From the NCBI GenBank assembly GCA_041687095.1, contig JAWLCQ010000066.1, positions 1 through 22,585 on the forward strand: 22,585 bases of DNA. Direction: 5' to 3'. Numbering within the stretch: the first letter of the stretch is position 1; every line of letters begins with the position of its first letter. Source of the DNA: JAWLCQ01 sp041687095 (GTDB lineage: Bacteria; Planctomycetota; Phycisphaerae; SM23-33). The notes under the pieces are model-generated. The model ran no database searches. It had not been told where the DNA came from and saw nothing but the letters and a program-made list of their open reading frames with translations. A program made the translations under genes and the position numbers. Shown here piece after piece: positions 8,256-15,658 of this stretch.

Positions 8256-8325
8256 ACGTGGTTGCTCCCGGCTCCGCCAAGACTACGCCGCGGCAAGCCG
8301 CTTCGCTCCGCACACCACGGCACCC
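8256..8325 (+). repeat. Hairpin repeat family A, copy 2 (long form)
   Basis: It starts with GACGTGGTTGCTCC and ends with ACCACGGCACCC, the same ends as copy 1, but with about 30 extra central bases including CGGCAAGCCGCT. Copy 5 (17400-17469) shares that centre. It again lies between convergent gene ends (RHH gene ending at 8112, dehydrogenase ending at 8355). The remaining bases 8113-8255 show no gene beyond a 30-codon frame. Confidence 0.85.
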
Positions 8326-8354
8326 GGCGCCGGGCGCGTGGACATGGAGGCCGC

Positions 8355-9485
8355 CTACATGAACTGCCGCAGCAGCTCGATCACCTGCCCCTTATCGGGC
8401 GCACCGGCGGTGCGGGGGGTGATGTTCTTGTTGACGGTGTAGTGGGCCCAGGGCTCGAGGTCCGCTTCGGTCGCCCCGTGGGCGGCGAAGCGGGGCTCGA
8501 CGTCGAGGGCGCGGAGGTAGTCGTCCACCGCCGCGATCCCGCGGCTCTCCCCGGCGGGGAACAGCGGGAGGATCTGCGCGAGCTTCTCCGGGGCGGCCTG
8601 CTGGAGGTGGGTCATCAGCAGGGGCATTCCGACGGCGTTGGAGAGCCCGTGCGGGACCCCGTGGTGGAGCGTCAGGTAGTACCCCAGGGCGTGGAGCATG
8701 GTGGTCCCGCTGTGGGCGATGACCACCCCCGCGATCGCCGAGGCGTACAGGAGGTTGGCCTTGGCGTCGGGGTCTCCGGCGGCGGCGAGGGGCAGGGCGG
8801 GGACAATGAGCCCCATCGCCTCCAGCGCCAGCGCATTGCCCAGCGGCGTGCACCACAGCGAGGTGTACCCCTCGAACGCGTGGCTGAACGCGTCGAAGGC
8901 GGTGTACACCAGCACCTCGCGAGGGAGCGAGTCCAGGACGCTGGGATCGAGGATGCTCAGTTCGGGGTAGGTCTGGCGGGAGGAGAAGTTGATCTTATCG
9001 TCCGCGTCGTGGTCGGTAATGATGGCGAAGTGGTTGGCCTCGCTGCCGGTCCCGCAGGTGGTGGGGATGGCGAAGGTGCGGAGGGGCGGGTTGGCGTAGG
9101 CGGGCTTGCCGAACTCCTCGCGGAAGGACCCGCTGTTGGGGGCGAGGGCGGCCATCACCTTCGCGGCGTCCATGGCGCTGCCCCCGCCCAGACCGATGAC
9201 CAGGTCGGCGCGGGCGGCGCGGGCGGCCAGTGCGCCCTTCTCGCACGTGGCGATGGAGGGGTTGGGCTCGACCCCGTCGAAGACCGTCGTCTGCCGGTCG
9301 CCCAGGGCCTTCACCACGCGGCCCAGCAGCCCGCTCCGCCTCGCCGAGCCCTGCCCGATGACGATCAGGACGCTCTTGGCATCGCCGGCGAACTCGCCCA
9401 GCTTCTCAATGCCCCCACGCTCGAAGTGCAGGCGGACGGGGGACAGGAAGTGGAAGGTACTGTTCGCACGGATGGTCTCGGCCAT
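8355..9485 (-). CDS. Type III iron-dependent alcohol dehydrogenase
   Basis: This is a 376-aa protein, the usual length for the family. The ATG at 9485 has AAGGAG seven bases upstream. The NAD(P)-binding motif GLGGGSAMDAAK spans 98-109, and FAIPTTCGTGSEA spans 138-150. The metal ligands are Asp198, His202, His265 and His279, with the same spacing as in E. coli FucO (196, 200, 263, 277). HHGVPHG at 274-280 is the family signature. The reaction is NAD(P)-dependent oxidation of an alcohol or reduction of an aldehyde. The substrate could be a diol, a lactaldehyde-like compound or butanol, and it cannot be chosen from sequence. Both gene ends abut copies of hairpin family A. It stands alone as a transcription unit. 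Confidence 0.92.
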   Translation of the reverse strand: MAETIRANSTFHFLSPVRLHFERGGIEKLGEFAGDAKSVLIVIGQGSARRSGLLGRVVKALGDRQTTVFDGVEPNPSIATCEKGALAARAARADLVIGLGGGSAMDAAKVMAALAPNSGSFREEFGKPAYANPPLRTFAIPTTCGTGSEANHFAIITDHDADDKINFSSRQTYPELSILDPSVLDSLPREVLVYTAFDAFSHAFEGYTSLWCTPLGNALALEAMGLIVPALPLAAAGDPDAKANLLYASAIAGVVIAHSGTTMLHALGYYLTLHHGVPHGLSNAVGMPLLMTHLQQAAPEKLAQILPLFPAGESRGIAAVDDYLRALDVEPRFAAHGATEADLEPWAHYTVNKNITPRTAGAPDKGQVIELLRQFM

Positions 9486-9500
9486 GGTGAAGCTCCTTAT

Positions 9501-9564
9501 GGGCGTTCCAGCCAATTCACGGGCGGGTGCCGTGGTTTGCGGAGCGAAGCGGAGCAACCACGTC
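9501..9564 (-). repeat. Hairpin repeat family A, copy 3 (short form, inverted)
   Basis: Read on the minus strand this copy matches copy 1 at about 56 of 63 positions, from GACGTGGTTGCTCC through GCAAACCACGGCACCC to GAATTGGCTGGAACGC. The core is 9525-9564. It starts 15 bases upstream of the dehydrogenase start codon and could lie in the leader of that mRNA. Confidence 0.85.
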
Positions 9565-9675
9565 CAATCGACACTGCCTGCGAATGATCTGGGATGCGTC
9601 GTATCCGGGCAGTGTACGGTCCCGCGCGGTGCGTGTTCAACCCTGCGCGGGATCGGTGCGCGGAATCCCCGGGAC

Positions 9676-9845
9676 GCGGGGATGAACGCCGATGGAAAGT
9701 TAGAGGTGAGAGGTGAGAGGTGAGAGTGCTCGCAGGCGGCGTCCCTCCGGACTCTAACCTCTCACCTCTCACCTCTAACCTCTCACCCCCTTCCCCCCGC
9801 ATCCCCGCTCTTTCCGCATCCGCGTTCCTCTGCGTTCATCCCCGC
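9676..9845. repeat. Element with GCGGGGATGAACGC ends and an internal 28-bp stem-loop
   Basis: The ends GCGGGGATGAACGC (9676-9689) and GCGTTCATCCCCGC (9832-9845) are perfect 14-bp inverted repeats. Inside, arms 9699-9726 and 9752-9779 pair over 28 positions with one mismatch around a 25-base loop. Both arms are runs of the 7-mer GAGGTGA or its complement. The element fills much of the 375-bp gap between the TPR protein gene and the dehydrogenase, and its long stem may end the upstream transcript. A related element with the same ends lies at 15375-15585. Confidence 0.75.
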
Positions 9846-9860
9846 TGACGGAAAGGCGGA

Positions 9861-11858
9861 TCACGCCCGGGCGGGCGGGGAGGCGAGCAGGTCGAGGTAG
9901 AGGGTTTCCATGCGGCGGGTGAAGGCGTCGCAGGCGGTGGCGGGGGAGGCGAGGAGGCGGTCGCGCATCGTGGGGCGGAGGTCGGCGAGGCGGTCGGGGG
10001 TGGCGGGGTCGGCGGCGAGGGCGACGGCCTGCTCGACGTGCCCCGCCAGGTCCGGGGCGACGAACTCGCCCAGGCCCCCCTCCCGCAGCAGCGACGCGCT
10101 CGTCCGCGACGCCCAGCGGTCCCCGTCGAACGTGAGCACCGGGACGCCCTGCCAGATCGCCTCCGTCGTCGTCGTGCCCCCGTTGTACGGGAACGGGTCG
10201 AGGGCGACGTCGATCCGGTCGTACGTCCGCAGGAACTCCTCGTGCGGCGCCTGCCCCAGCAGCTCGAACCGCCCCTCCTCGATCCCCCGCTCCATCAGCG
10301 CCCCCGCCAGGTACCGCCGGTTGCACTCCGCCGACAACCCCGTGTTGCGCACCAGCAGCCGGGCCACCGGGCATCGCCGCAGAACCTGGGCCCACGCGTC
10401 GAGCACCTCCGGGGTGAGCTTGTACAGCGAGGCGAGCGACCCGAAGGTGAACCCCCCCCCGCCCGTACAGGGCGGGGGGGCGACGTCGGGGACCGGGTAG
10501 GCGACCTCGAACGTCAGGTACGTGCCCTCCACGCGGACGATGCGTTCGGAGTAGAAGGGCTCCTCCTCGGGACGCACGACGTGCCGATCCCCGATCAGCG
10601 CGTCCACCCCGTCCATCCCGCTGGTGGCGTACCAGTTGAACCACCCCACCGCCACCGGGGCCGCCCGCAGCGGGAGCACCCCCAGCCGCTCGGTGGCGCT
10701 GAAGGCGTTGAGGTCCACCAGCACGTCGATCTTCGCGGCGGCGATGGCGGCGGCGAGGCGGGCGTTGTCGAGGTGGGAGGTGGCGTGGATGGTGTCGGTG
10801 GCGTGCGGGCGATAGGGCGAGTCCGCACCGGCGGGGGGCACGTCGGAGAACAGGTGCACCGCGAACCGCCCGCGGTCGTGGCGGTTGATGAGGGCCCAGA
10901 CGGGCTTCATCCAGTTGGGCTTGTCGAAGAAGGCCGACAGGTATCCGATCCGCAGGGGCCGATCGAGCGCGGAGCGGGGCGAACCGTCGGGGGACGGATC
11001 GAGGCCGTCCCCCACCGAGCGCGGCCGGGCGGCCAGCAACTGCGGCCAGATCGCCCCCGCCGTGCGGCGAGCGGCGAGGATGGCGGGGTGGTCGGCGGCG
11101 GGGTCGCCCGGGATCGCCGTCGCCATCGCCACCCGCGGCTGGGGATCGGGCGCCGCGGCCGCCGCGGCGCGGAAGGCGGCGAGGGCCTGGCTGACGCGGC
11201 CGGTCTCGAGCAGCGCCCGCCCCAGGTTGTGCCGCGCCGGGACCGCGGCGGGGAAGGCCTCCAGGACGGCGGCGAAGCTCTCGGCCGCGTCGGCGGACAG
11301 GCCCAGTGAGAGCTGCGCGCAGCCCAGCCCGTACCTCGCCGACGCCAGCGCCGGATCGATCGCCAGGGCGCGGCGGTACTCGGGGAGCGCGTCGTGGAGG
11401 CGCCCGAGGGTCTGCAGGGCATCGGCGAGCGAGACGAAGGTGGGGGCGTGCGCGGGGGCGAGTTCGGCGGACTTGCGGAGGGCGGTGAGGGCCTCGCTCG
11501 TCCGCTGCTGCGCGTGCAGGGCCTGCCCCAGCCCCAGCCACCCCGGGGCGAAGTCCGGGTTCAGCGCCACGCACCGCCCGAAGGAGGATTCCGCGTCCGC
11601 GGGGCGGCTCTGCCGCAGGTGGGCGAGGCCCATGAGGTTGTGGACCTCGGGCACTTCGGCCCCGGCGCGGAGGGTTTCGGTGGCGCGGCGGAGGGCTTCG
11701 GCGTCGTCGCCGGTCTCGTACGCCAGGCCCGCCAGCAGGTACAGCACGTTCGGATCGTCGGGCCGCTGGAGCAGCAGGGACTGGCACAGGCGGATGGCCT
11801 CGTGCGAGCGGCCCAGCGCGTGCAGCGCGATCACCTCGTTAAGGGAGTCCCCAGCCAT
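9861..11858 (-). CDS. TPR protein with GT41-like (O-GlcNAc-transferase-type) domain
   Basis: This is a 665-aa protein. The ATG at 11858 has AAAGGAG six bases upstream. TPRs cover about 1-250, with repeats such as AEVPEVHNLMGLAHLRQSRPADAE and APTFVSLADALQTLGRLHDA. A GT-B fold of the O-GlcNAc transferase/SPINDLY type follows from about 300: RIGYLSAFFDKPNW, then DVLVDLNAFSATERLGVLPLR (about 375-395), then APVAVGWFNW, and the donor-site motif DVALDPFPYNGGTTTTEAIW...GVPVLTFDGDRWASR. Bacterial members glycosylate protein Ser/Thr or, in the SPINDLY branch, add fucose. The segment FFDKPNWMKPV differs from the common YVSPDFRRHPV, where a conserved His normally sits, so acceptor chemistry may differ. 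No signal peptide is visible, so a cytoplasmic enzyme is expected. It is the last gene of the queF operon, 39 bp after the previous gene. Confidence 0.88.
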   Translation of the reverse strand: MAGDSLNEVIALHALGRSHEAIRLCQSLLLQRPDDPNVLYLLAGLAYETGDDAEALRRATETLRAGAEVPEVHNLMGLAHLRQSRPADAESSFGRCVALNPDFAPGWLGLGQALHAQQRTSEALTALRKSAELAPAHAPTFVSLADALQTLGRLHDALPEYRRALAIDPALASARYGLGCAQLSLGLSADAAESFAAVLEAFPAAVPARHNLGRALLETGRVSQALAAFRAAAAAAPDPQPRVAMATAIPGDPAADHPAILAARRTAGAIWPQLLAARPRSVGDGLDPSPDGSPRSALDRPLRIGYLSAFFDKPNWMKPVWALINRHDRGRFAVHLFSDVPPAGADSPYRPHATDTIHATSHLDNARLAAAIAAAKIDVLVDLNAFSATERLGVLPLRAAPVAVGWFNWYATSGMDGVDALIGDRHVVRPEEEPFYSERIVRVEGTYLTFEVAYPVPDVAPPPCTGGGGFTFGSLASLYKLTPEVLDAWAQVLRRCPVARLLVRNTGLSAECNRRYLAGALMERGIEEGRFELLGQAPHEEFLRTYDRIDVALDPFPYNGGTTTTEAIWQGVPVLTFDGDRWASRTSASLLREGGLGEFVAPDLAGHVEQAVALAADPATPDRLADLRPTMRDRLLASPATACDAFTRRMETLYLDLLASPPARA

Positions 11859-11897
11859 GCGTGCTCCTTTGCCCTTCCGGTGGCGAATGATAGTGCG

Positions 11898-12545
11898 CTA
11901 CTCTTGGCGGAAGGGGGAGTCCCACTCGGCATCGATGCGGCGGCGGCGGCGGCGGGCGACGGCGGCCCCGAAGGCGCCCGCCGCCGTGCAGATCGTCACC
12001 GCCCCCCCGAGGCACAGGCCCGCGATCTGCCAGCGGAGCCCCAGGGGCACCTCGACGTCCACGTACGGCAGCGCCGGCTGGCTCGTCGCCGGGCCCGTCG
12101 CGGGCGTCGCGCCCGACCCCGGGGTGGACCGGGAGGGATCGGGCGGGGCGGGGGCGGGAGGCGCGGCGACCGCGGCGGTTGGGGCGGCCCCCTCGGCGGG
12201 GGCGGTGGTGGCCTGCTGCATCATCTCGTACATGCGCTCGGCGACCAGGCCCTGGCGGACCATGAGCGTCATCGCGCCCGTCATCGCCAGCCCCGCGACC
12301 GTTCCGAGGAGCACGCCCCGCAGGGCCCCGCGGCGGATGCTCTTCGCCCGCAGGCCGAACGGGACCATCAGCGCCCCCGCCAGGCCCATCCCCACGCTGG
12401 GCCCCAGCGTGCGCTGGTCCGGAACGGCGGGGTACAGCACCAGCACGGACACGTACCCCACCAGGAAGAAGGCCGCCACCGTCCACATCACGCGGACGAA
12501 CCGCGGCCACCACCCCTTGGCCGGTTTCCGCACCGGACGGGCCAC
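11898..12545 (-). CDS. Four-helix membrane protein of unknown function
   Basis: This is a 215-aa protein if it starts at the GTG at 12545, one base after the apbE stop, with GGGAG seven bases upstream. An ATG at 12590 inside apbE is possible but lacks such a site. Hydrophobic spans lie at about 18-38, 46-64, 72-94 and 166-190. An Ala/Pro-rich linker rich in APAP and TPGSG joins spans 3 and 4, and a basic patch (RRRRRR) follows the last span, which points to a cytosolic C-terminus. No family is recognised. Tight spacing with apbE suggests a partner or simply a co-transcribed neighbour, and a substrate of ApbE would be a reasonable but unproven idea. No S/T-G-A-T-type flavinylation motif stands out. 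Confidence 0.65.
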   Translation of the reverse strand: MARPVRKPAKGWWPRFVRVMWTVAAFFLVGYVSVLVLYPAVPDQRTLGPSVGMGLAGALMVPFGLRAKSIRRGALRGVLLGTVAGLAMTGAMTLMVRQGLVAERMYEMMQQATTAPAEGAAPTAAVAAPPAPAPPDPSRSTPGSGATPATGPATSQPALPYVDVEVPLGLRWQIAGLCLGGAVTICTAAGAFGAAVARRRRRRIDAEWDSPFRQE

Positions 12546-12546
12546 G

Positions 12547-13782
12547 CTACCGCTCCCCCCCGCCCCGGGGAGCGGGAGGGCGGAGGGCAAAGGGCGCGAA
12601 CCCGCCGTCCGCGAGGGGCGATTCGTGATCGGCCCGCCCGTCGGCGGCGTTCCGGCGGGGGCGGGGGCTCGCCCCGGCCTGGGCGGTCCACACCCGCCCC
12701 CCGGGCGGGGGCGCGTCCAGGAAGAACGGAGCGAAGCCCGGCGTCCAGACGTACTGGGGCTTGTCGGGCGTGCCGGTGACGATCATCGCCTCGATGCCCG
12801 ACGCCTCGGGGAGGAGGCCGAGCCCCTCGGGGCCCAGGACGCTCAGGGCGGTCGCCCACGCATCGGCCACGGCCGTCGTCGGGGCGATGACCGTCACGGA
12901 GGCGGGGGTGACGTCGGGCTCCAGGGCCTGACCCATGCGGGGCCCGGGGCGGGGGTCGATGATGTGCGAGTACCGCACGCCCTCGATCTCGTAGAACCGC
13001 TGGTAGTTGCCGCTGGTGCAGACGGCGGCGTCGTTGAGCTTGAGGTAGGCGAGCGGTTCGCCCGCCTCGTCCGCGAAGGGGTTGCGGACGGCGACGGTCC
13101 AGTGGGTGCGCTGCGGGGGCTCCCCGAAGCAGCGGAGGTCCCCGCCCACGTCCACCAATCCGCCGTGGCACCCGATCCGCTGCAGCGCCACAACCGCCCG
13201 ATCAATGCCGTACCCCTTCGCGATCCCGCCCAGGTCGAACTGGACGGTCCCGGTGTGGTTGACGGCCCCCGTGGGGACGACGGCCACGCCCGCCCAGTTC
13301 GACGCGTCGCGGGCGGCGAGGAGTTCGTCGGACGTGGGCATGCGGTGCTCGTCGCGGGCGGCGGACCAGGCCTGCAGGAGGCCCCCGACGGTGACGTCGA
13401 ACGCCCCGCCGGTCTGGTCGTACAGGTCGCGGCAGAGCAGGAGGACTTCGGCGGTCTCGGGGGACAGCGGCACGAACTCCCCGGGCTCGGCGGTGTTGAT
13501 GAGGTGGATCTCGCTGCCGTACAGCCGCGGGTCCATCCGCATCTGCACGTCGCGAAGGGCCTTCTCGGCAAGGCGGAGGCCTTCCTCCGCCTCCTCGCTG
13601 AAGTCCGCGGGGACGACGGCGTGCAGGCGGGTGTCGGTGCCCATGATGCCCCAGGGCTGGTGCGTGAACTGCACCAGCACGGGACGTTCGATCCCCCGCG
13701 TCTGCCAGATCCCCACCCCCGCCAGGCCCATCACGCCCAGCACGAGCACCAACAGCAGCGCCTCCCGCTTGCCCGTGCTCAT
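12547..13782 (-). CDS. apbE: FAD:protein FMN transferase
   Basis: This is a 411-aa protein. The ATG at 13782 overlaps the queF stop as ATGA. An N-terminal hydrophobic anchor (about 8-26) has no lipobox Cys, so it is membrane-anchored rather than a lipoprotein. Family motifs are MGTDTRLH (47-54), GGAFDVTVGGLLQAW (125-139), DLGGIAKGYGID (183-194), GGLVDVGGDLR (207-217), SGNYQRFYEIEG (257-268), YSHIIDP (271-277) and DAWAT (307-311). The enzyme uses FAD to attach FMN covalently to Thr/Ser of exported or membrane proteins such as Rnf or Nqr subunits and FMN-binding domains. The C-terminal 50 residues are Pro/Arg-rich and not part of the fold. No known flavinylated target lies in the window. The link to queuosine synthesis appears to be only positional. 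Confidence 0.93.
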   Translation of the reverse strand: MSTGKREALLLVLVLGVMGLAGVGIWQTRGIERPVLVQFTHQPWGIMGTDTRLHAVVPADFSEEAEEGLRLAEKALRDVQMRMDPRLYGSEIHLINTAEPGEFVPLSPETAEVLLLCRDLYDQTGGAFDVTVGGLLQAWSAARDEHRMPTSDELLAARDASNWAGVAVVPTGAVNHTGTVQFDLGGIAKGYGIDRAVVALQRIGCHGGLVDVGGDLRCFGEPPQRTHWTVAVRNPFADEAGEPLAYLKLNDAAVCTSGNYQRFYEIEGVRYSHIIDPRPGPRMGQALEPDVTPASVTVIAPTTAVADAWATALSVLGPEGLGLLPEASGIEAMIVTGTPDKPQYVWTPGFAPFFLDAPPPGGRVWTAQAGASPRPRRNAADGRADHESPLADGGFAPFALRPPAPRGGGER

Positions 13783-14150
13783 CGGCCCCCTCCGCCCGAC
13801 GCCTCGCCCGCGTGCTCGGCCGTCACCACCGAGTGCATGCCCCCGCGTGGCGTGAAGCGCCCGGTGACCCGCATCCGCCGCGGGCGCAGCACGCCCACGA
13901 GGTCGTCGAGGATCTGGTTGATCACCGCCTCGTAGAACACCCCCACGTTGCGGTACGCCTGCAGGTAGAACTTCAGGCTCTTGAGTTCCACGCACAGACC
14001 GTCGGGGACGTACTCGATCTCGATCGTGGCGTAGTCCGGCTGGCCGGTCTTGGGGCAGACCGACGTGAACTCCGGGGCCGCGTGCAGGATCACGTAGTCC
14101 CGCTGCGGGCGGGGGTTATCAAACGTCTCCAGGATCCCGGTATCCACCAT
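13779..14150 (-). CDS. queF: NADPH-dependent preQ0 reductase (preQ1 synthase), QueF type I
   Basis: This is a 123-aa protein from the ATG at 14150, or 130 aa from the ATG at 14171. The inner start is preferred: GAGGA lies 10 bases upstream, VDTGILETFDNPRPQRDY matches the usual N-terminus of the family, and a TATAAT at 14183-14188 would leave only a few leader bases before the outer ATG. Counting from the outer start, the active-site Cys is C39 in SVCPKTGQPD, with Asp46 as general acid. ELKSLKFYLQAYRN (62-75) is the substrate/NADPH signature, and FYEAV carries the conserved Glu. It reduces the nitrile of 7-cyano-7-deazaguanine to the amine in tRNA queuosine synthesis. Its stop overlaps apbE. 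It is the first gene of a four-gene operon and divergent from queC. Confidence 0.95.
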   Translation of the reverse strand: MVDTGILETFDNPRPQRDYVILHAAPEFTSVCPKTGQPDYATIEIEYVPDGLCVELKSLKFYLQAYRNVGVFYEAVINQILDDLVGVLRPRRMRVTGRFTPRGGMHSVVTAEHAGEASGGGGR

Positions 14151-14214
14151 GATGGTTGCGTCCTCATGCATTGGCGGTTTGAATTATACCCTCCGACGGG
14201 CTATCGTTGCCACC
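14151..14214. promoter_or_regulatory. Divergent queF/queC promoter region
   Basis: This is an AT-rich patch in GC-rich surroundings. On the minus strand TATAAT (14183-14188) is a perfect -10 for the queF operon, but its -35 is weak. On the plus strand TTGAAT (14179-14184), a 17-bp spacer and TATCGT (14202-14207) would start transcription at the queC ATG (14215), which has no ribosome-binding site. The two promoters overlap, so the two genes may be controlled together. There is no room for a preQ1 riboswitch. Confidence 0.45.
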
Positions 14215-14919
14215 ATGAACGCCACAGACCTCCCCCCCGCCGTCGTGCTCCTGTCCGGCGGGCTGGACTCGGCGACGACGCTCGCCATCGCCCGCGCCGG
14301 CGGGTTCGCCTGCCATGCGCTGAGCTTCGACTACGGGCAGCGCCACCACCACGAACTGCTCGCCGCCCGCCGCGTCGCCACCGCCCTCGGATCCGCCGAC
14401 CACCGCCTCGTCACCCTCGACCTGTCGGCCGAGGGCGGCTTCGGGCACTCGGCCCTCACCGACCGCATCGACGTCCCCAAGGACCGCCGCGACGACGACT
14501 CCATCCCCGTCACCTACGTCCCCGCCCGCAACACCATCCTGCTGTCCATCGCCCTGGGGTACGCGGAGGTGCTCGGGGCGTTCGACATCTTCATCGGCGT
14601 CAACGCGGTGGACTACAGCGGCTACCCCGACTGCCGCCCCGAGTTCATCGCCGCCTTCCAGCGCCTCGCCAACCTCGCCACCGCCGCCGCCGCCAACGGG
14701 CTCGGGCACTACACCATCCACGCCCCCCTCCTCCGCATGACCAAGTCCGACATCATCCGCACCGGAACGGACCTGGGCGTGGACTACGGCCTGACGCACA
14801 GCTGCTACGACCCCGCCCCCGACGGCGCCGCCTGCGGCCACTGCGACTCCTGCCGCCTCCGCCTCCGCGGCTTCGCCGACGCCGGCCTCACCGACCCCGC
14901 CCCCTACCGGAGGGCCTAG
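14215..14919 (+). CDS. queC: 7-cyano-7-deazaguanine (preQ0) synthase
   Basis: This is a 234-aa protein, the normal length. The PP-loop SGGLDSATT spans 14-22 and binds ATP. FDYGQRHHHEL, VPARNTILLSIALGYAE and GVNAVDYSGYPDCRPEFI are QueC signatures. A zinc site is formed by C197, C207, C210 and C213 (HSCYDP...CGHCDSC). It converts 7-carboxy-7-deazaguanine plus ammonia and ATP into preQ0, the substrate of QueF, encoded divergently. QueD and QueE are not in the window. The ATG at 14215 is chosen because the family N-terminus follows directly; the message is probably leaderless. The stop TAG is part of the CTAG target duplication of a 172-bp mobile element, so the element landed exactly at the end of the gene without changing the protein. 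Confidence 0.96.
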   Translation: MNATDLPPAVVLLSGGLDSATTLAIARAGGFACHALSFDYGQRHHHELLAARRVATALGSADHRLVTLDLSAEGGFGHSALTDRIDVPKDRRDDDSIPVTYVPARNTILLSIALGYAEVLGAFDIFIGVNAVDYSGYPDCRPEFIAAFQRLANLATAAAANGLGHYTIHAPLLRMTKSDIIRTGTDLGVDYGLTHSCYDPAPDGAACGHCDSCRLRLRGFADAGLTDPAPYRRA

Positions 14920-15091
14920 CAGCCCGTTTAGAAACGGGCTGCTAGAGCAGGCGAGCAGGAGAACAGGTGAGCAGCAGATCCAAGACATCCATGGAACTCC
15001 TGAAGAGCCAACGTGTTACACGCCTGCGGTCTCCTGCTCTCCTGTTCTACTGCTCCATCAGGAAGCATGGTGTGACTTTGCAAACAGGCTC
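14920..15091. mobile_element. 172-bp MITE-like element, copy 1
   Basis: It starts CAGCCCGTTTAGAAAC and ends CTTTGCAAACAGGCTC, which are imperfect terminal inverted repeats. CTAG directly repeats at 14916-14919 and 15092-15095 as a 4-bp target duplication. Subterminal arms 14954-14974 and 15034-15054 pair at 19 of 21 positions. The left end itself forms a hairpin (AGCCCGTTT/AAACGGGCT). It is identical in length to copy 2 (17066-17237) and differs at seven positions. It carries no gene, so it would depend on a transposase elsewhere. Confidence 0.88.
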
Positions 15092-15147
15092 CTAGAAACG
15101 CCAGGGCCCCGGACAGCCCCGACCGTGCAAAACAAAGCCGCGGGCAA

Positions 15148-15211
15148 GCGAAACGGGGACTGGCTCCGCAGGGGCATGCCGTTCGCCCCAAGGTGCCTGT
15201 CCCCCTTTCGC
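15148..15211. repeat. GGGGAC...GTCCCC imperfect hairpin
   Basis: The arms GCGAAACGGGGACTGGCTCC and GGTGCCTGTCCCCCTTTCGC pair with a few mismatches around about 24 bases. GGGGACAGGCACC-type hairpins are a common repeat in planctomycete intergenic DNA. I assign no function. Confidence 0.6.
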
Positions 15212-15262
15212 GGTCCCACTCGCACCGCCCTGCAGAACAAACCCATCGCGCCTCCTCCCTAT

Positions 15263-15658
15263 CCTCGAAAACGAACCCAGCGCAGGTTATTCCGATTTTG
15301 AACTCTCCCGCCAGTCCGCCCTCGCCCAAGCCCTCCCACCCCTCTCCCCGCGCCAAGGGCATCTGCACATCCCGGAGAATGAGCGGGGATGAACGCAGAC
15401 TCGTCGCGACGAAGCGAAGCGTAGACGGATGAACGCAGATACGGAGAGGGCAGGGATGCAAGGGATGCAAGGGATCGGAGTGTAAACGGTTGGAAGGCAG
15501 AGGGTTCTGAGAACTGCCTATCCTGCTTCTTCTCATCCTTCTTCTCCTGATCTGCGTTCATCTGCGTTCATCCCCGCTCATTCTCGGGTGGTGTCGAGAC
15601 CGACGTCCCCCACGGGGAGAGGACCTCGAAAACGAACCCAACGCAGGCTATTCCGATT
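15263..15658. repeat. 35-bp direct repeats bracketing about 325 bp
   Basis: Both units, at 15263-15297 and 15624-15658, start CCTCGAAAACGAACCCA and end TATTCCGATT; they differ at two positions. They enclose the inverted-repeat element at 15375-15585. The stretch between has no gene. Confidence 0.75.
15375..15585. repeat. 211-bp element with 25-bp perfect inverted ends
   Basis: Arms 15375-15399 and 15561-15585 are exact complements built on GAGCGGGGATGAACGCAGA. Degenerate copies of GGATGAACGCAGAT lie just inside both ends. The interior includes GGGATGCAA repeats and no gene. It shares its end sequence with the element at 9676-9845. GCGTTCATC-type strings recur in intergenic DNA of many bacteria. 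Confidence 0.75.

Noticed and set aside
10885..13935. A 1016-codon plus-strand frame across three genes
   Set aside because: It is antisense to the TPR-GT41, membrane protein and apbE genes, which all have clear motifs. Its composition is Arg/Ala/Ser-rich throughout.
14151..14214. A preQ1 riboswitch between queF and queC
   Set aside because: The gap is too short once both promoters are placed, and no preQ1-type pseudoknot or A-rich tail is visible.
14928..15065. A 46-codon minus-strand frame inside the 172-bp element, present in both copies
   Set aside because: All four differences between the copies that fall in this frame change the amino acid (P/S, H/Y, G/E, A/T), so there is no sign of selection on a peptide.
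15263..15658. Direct repeats and hairpins as a possible CRISPR array
   Set aside because: There are only two copies, separated by about 325 bp, with no regular spacers and no cas genes.
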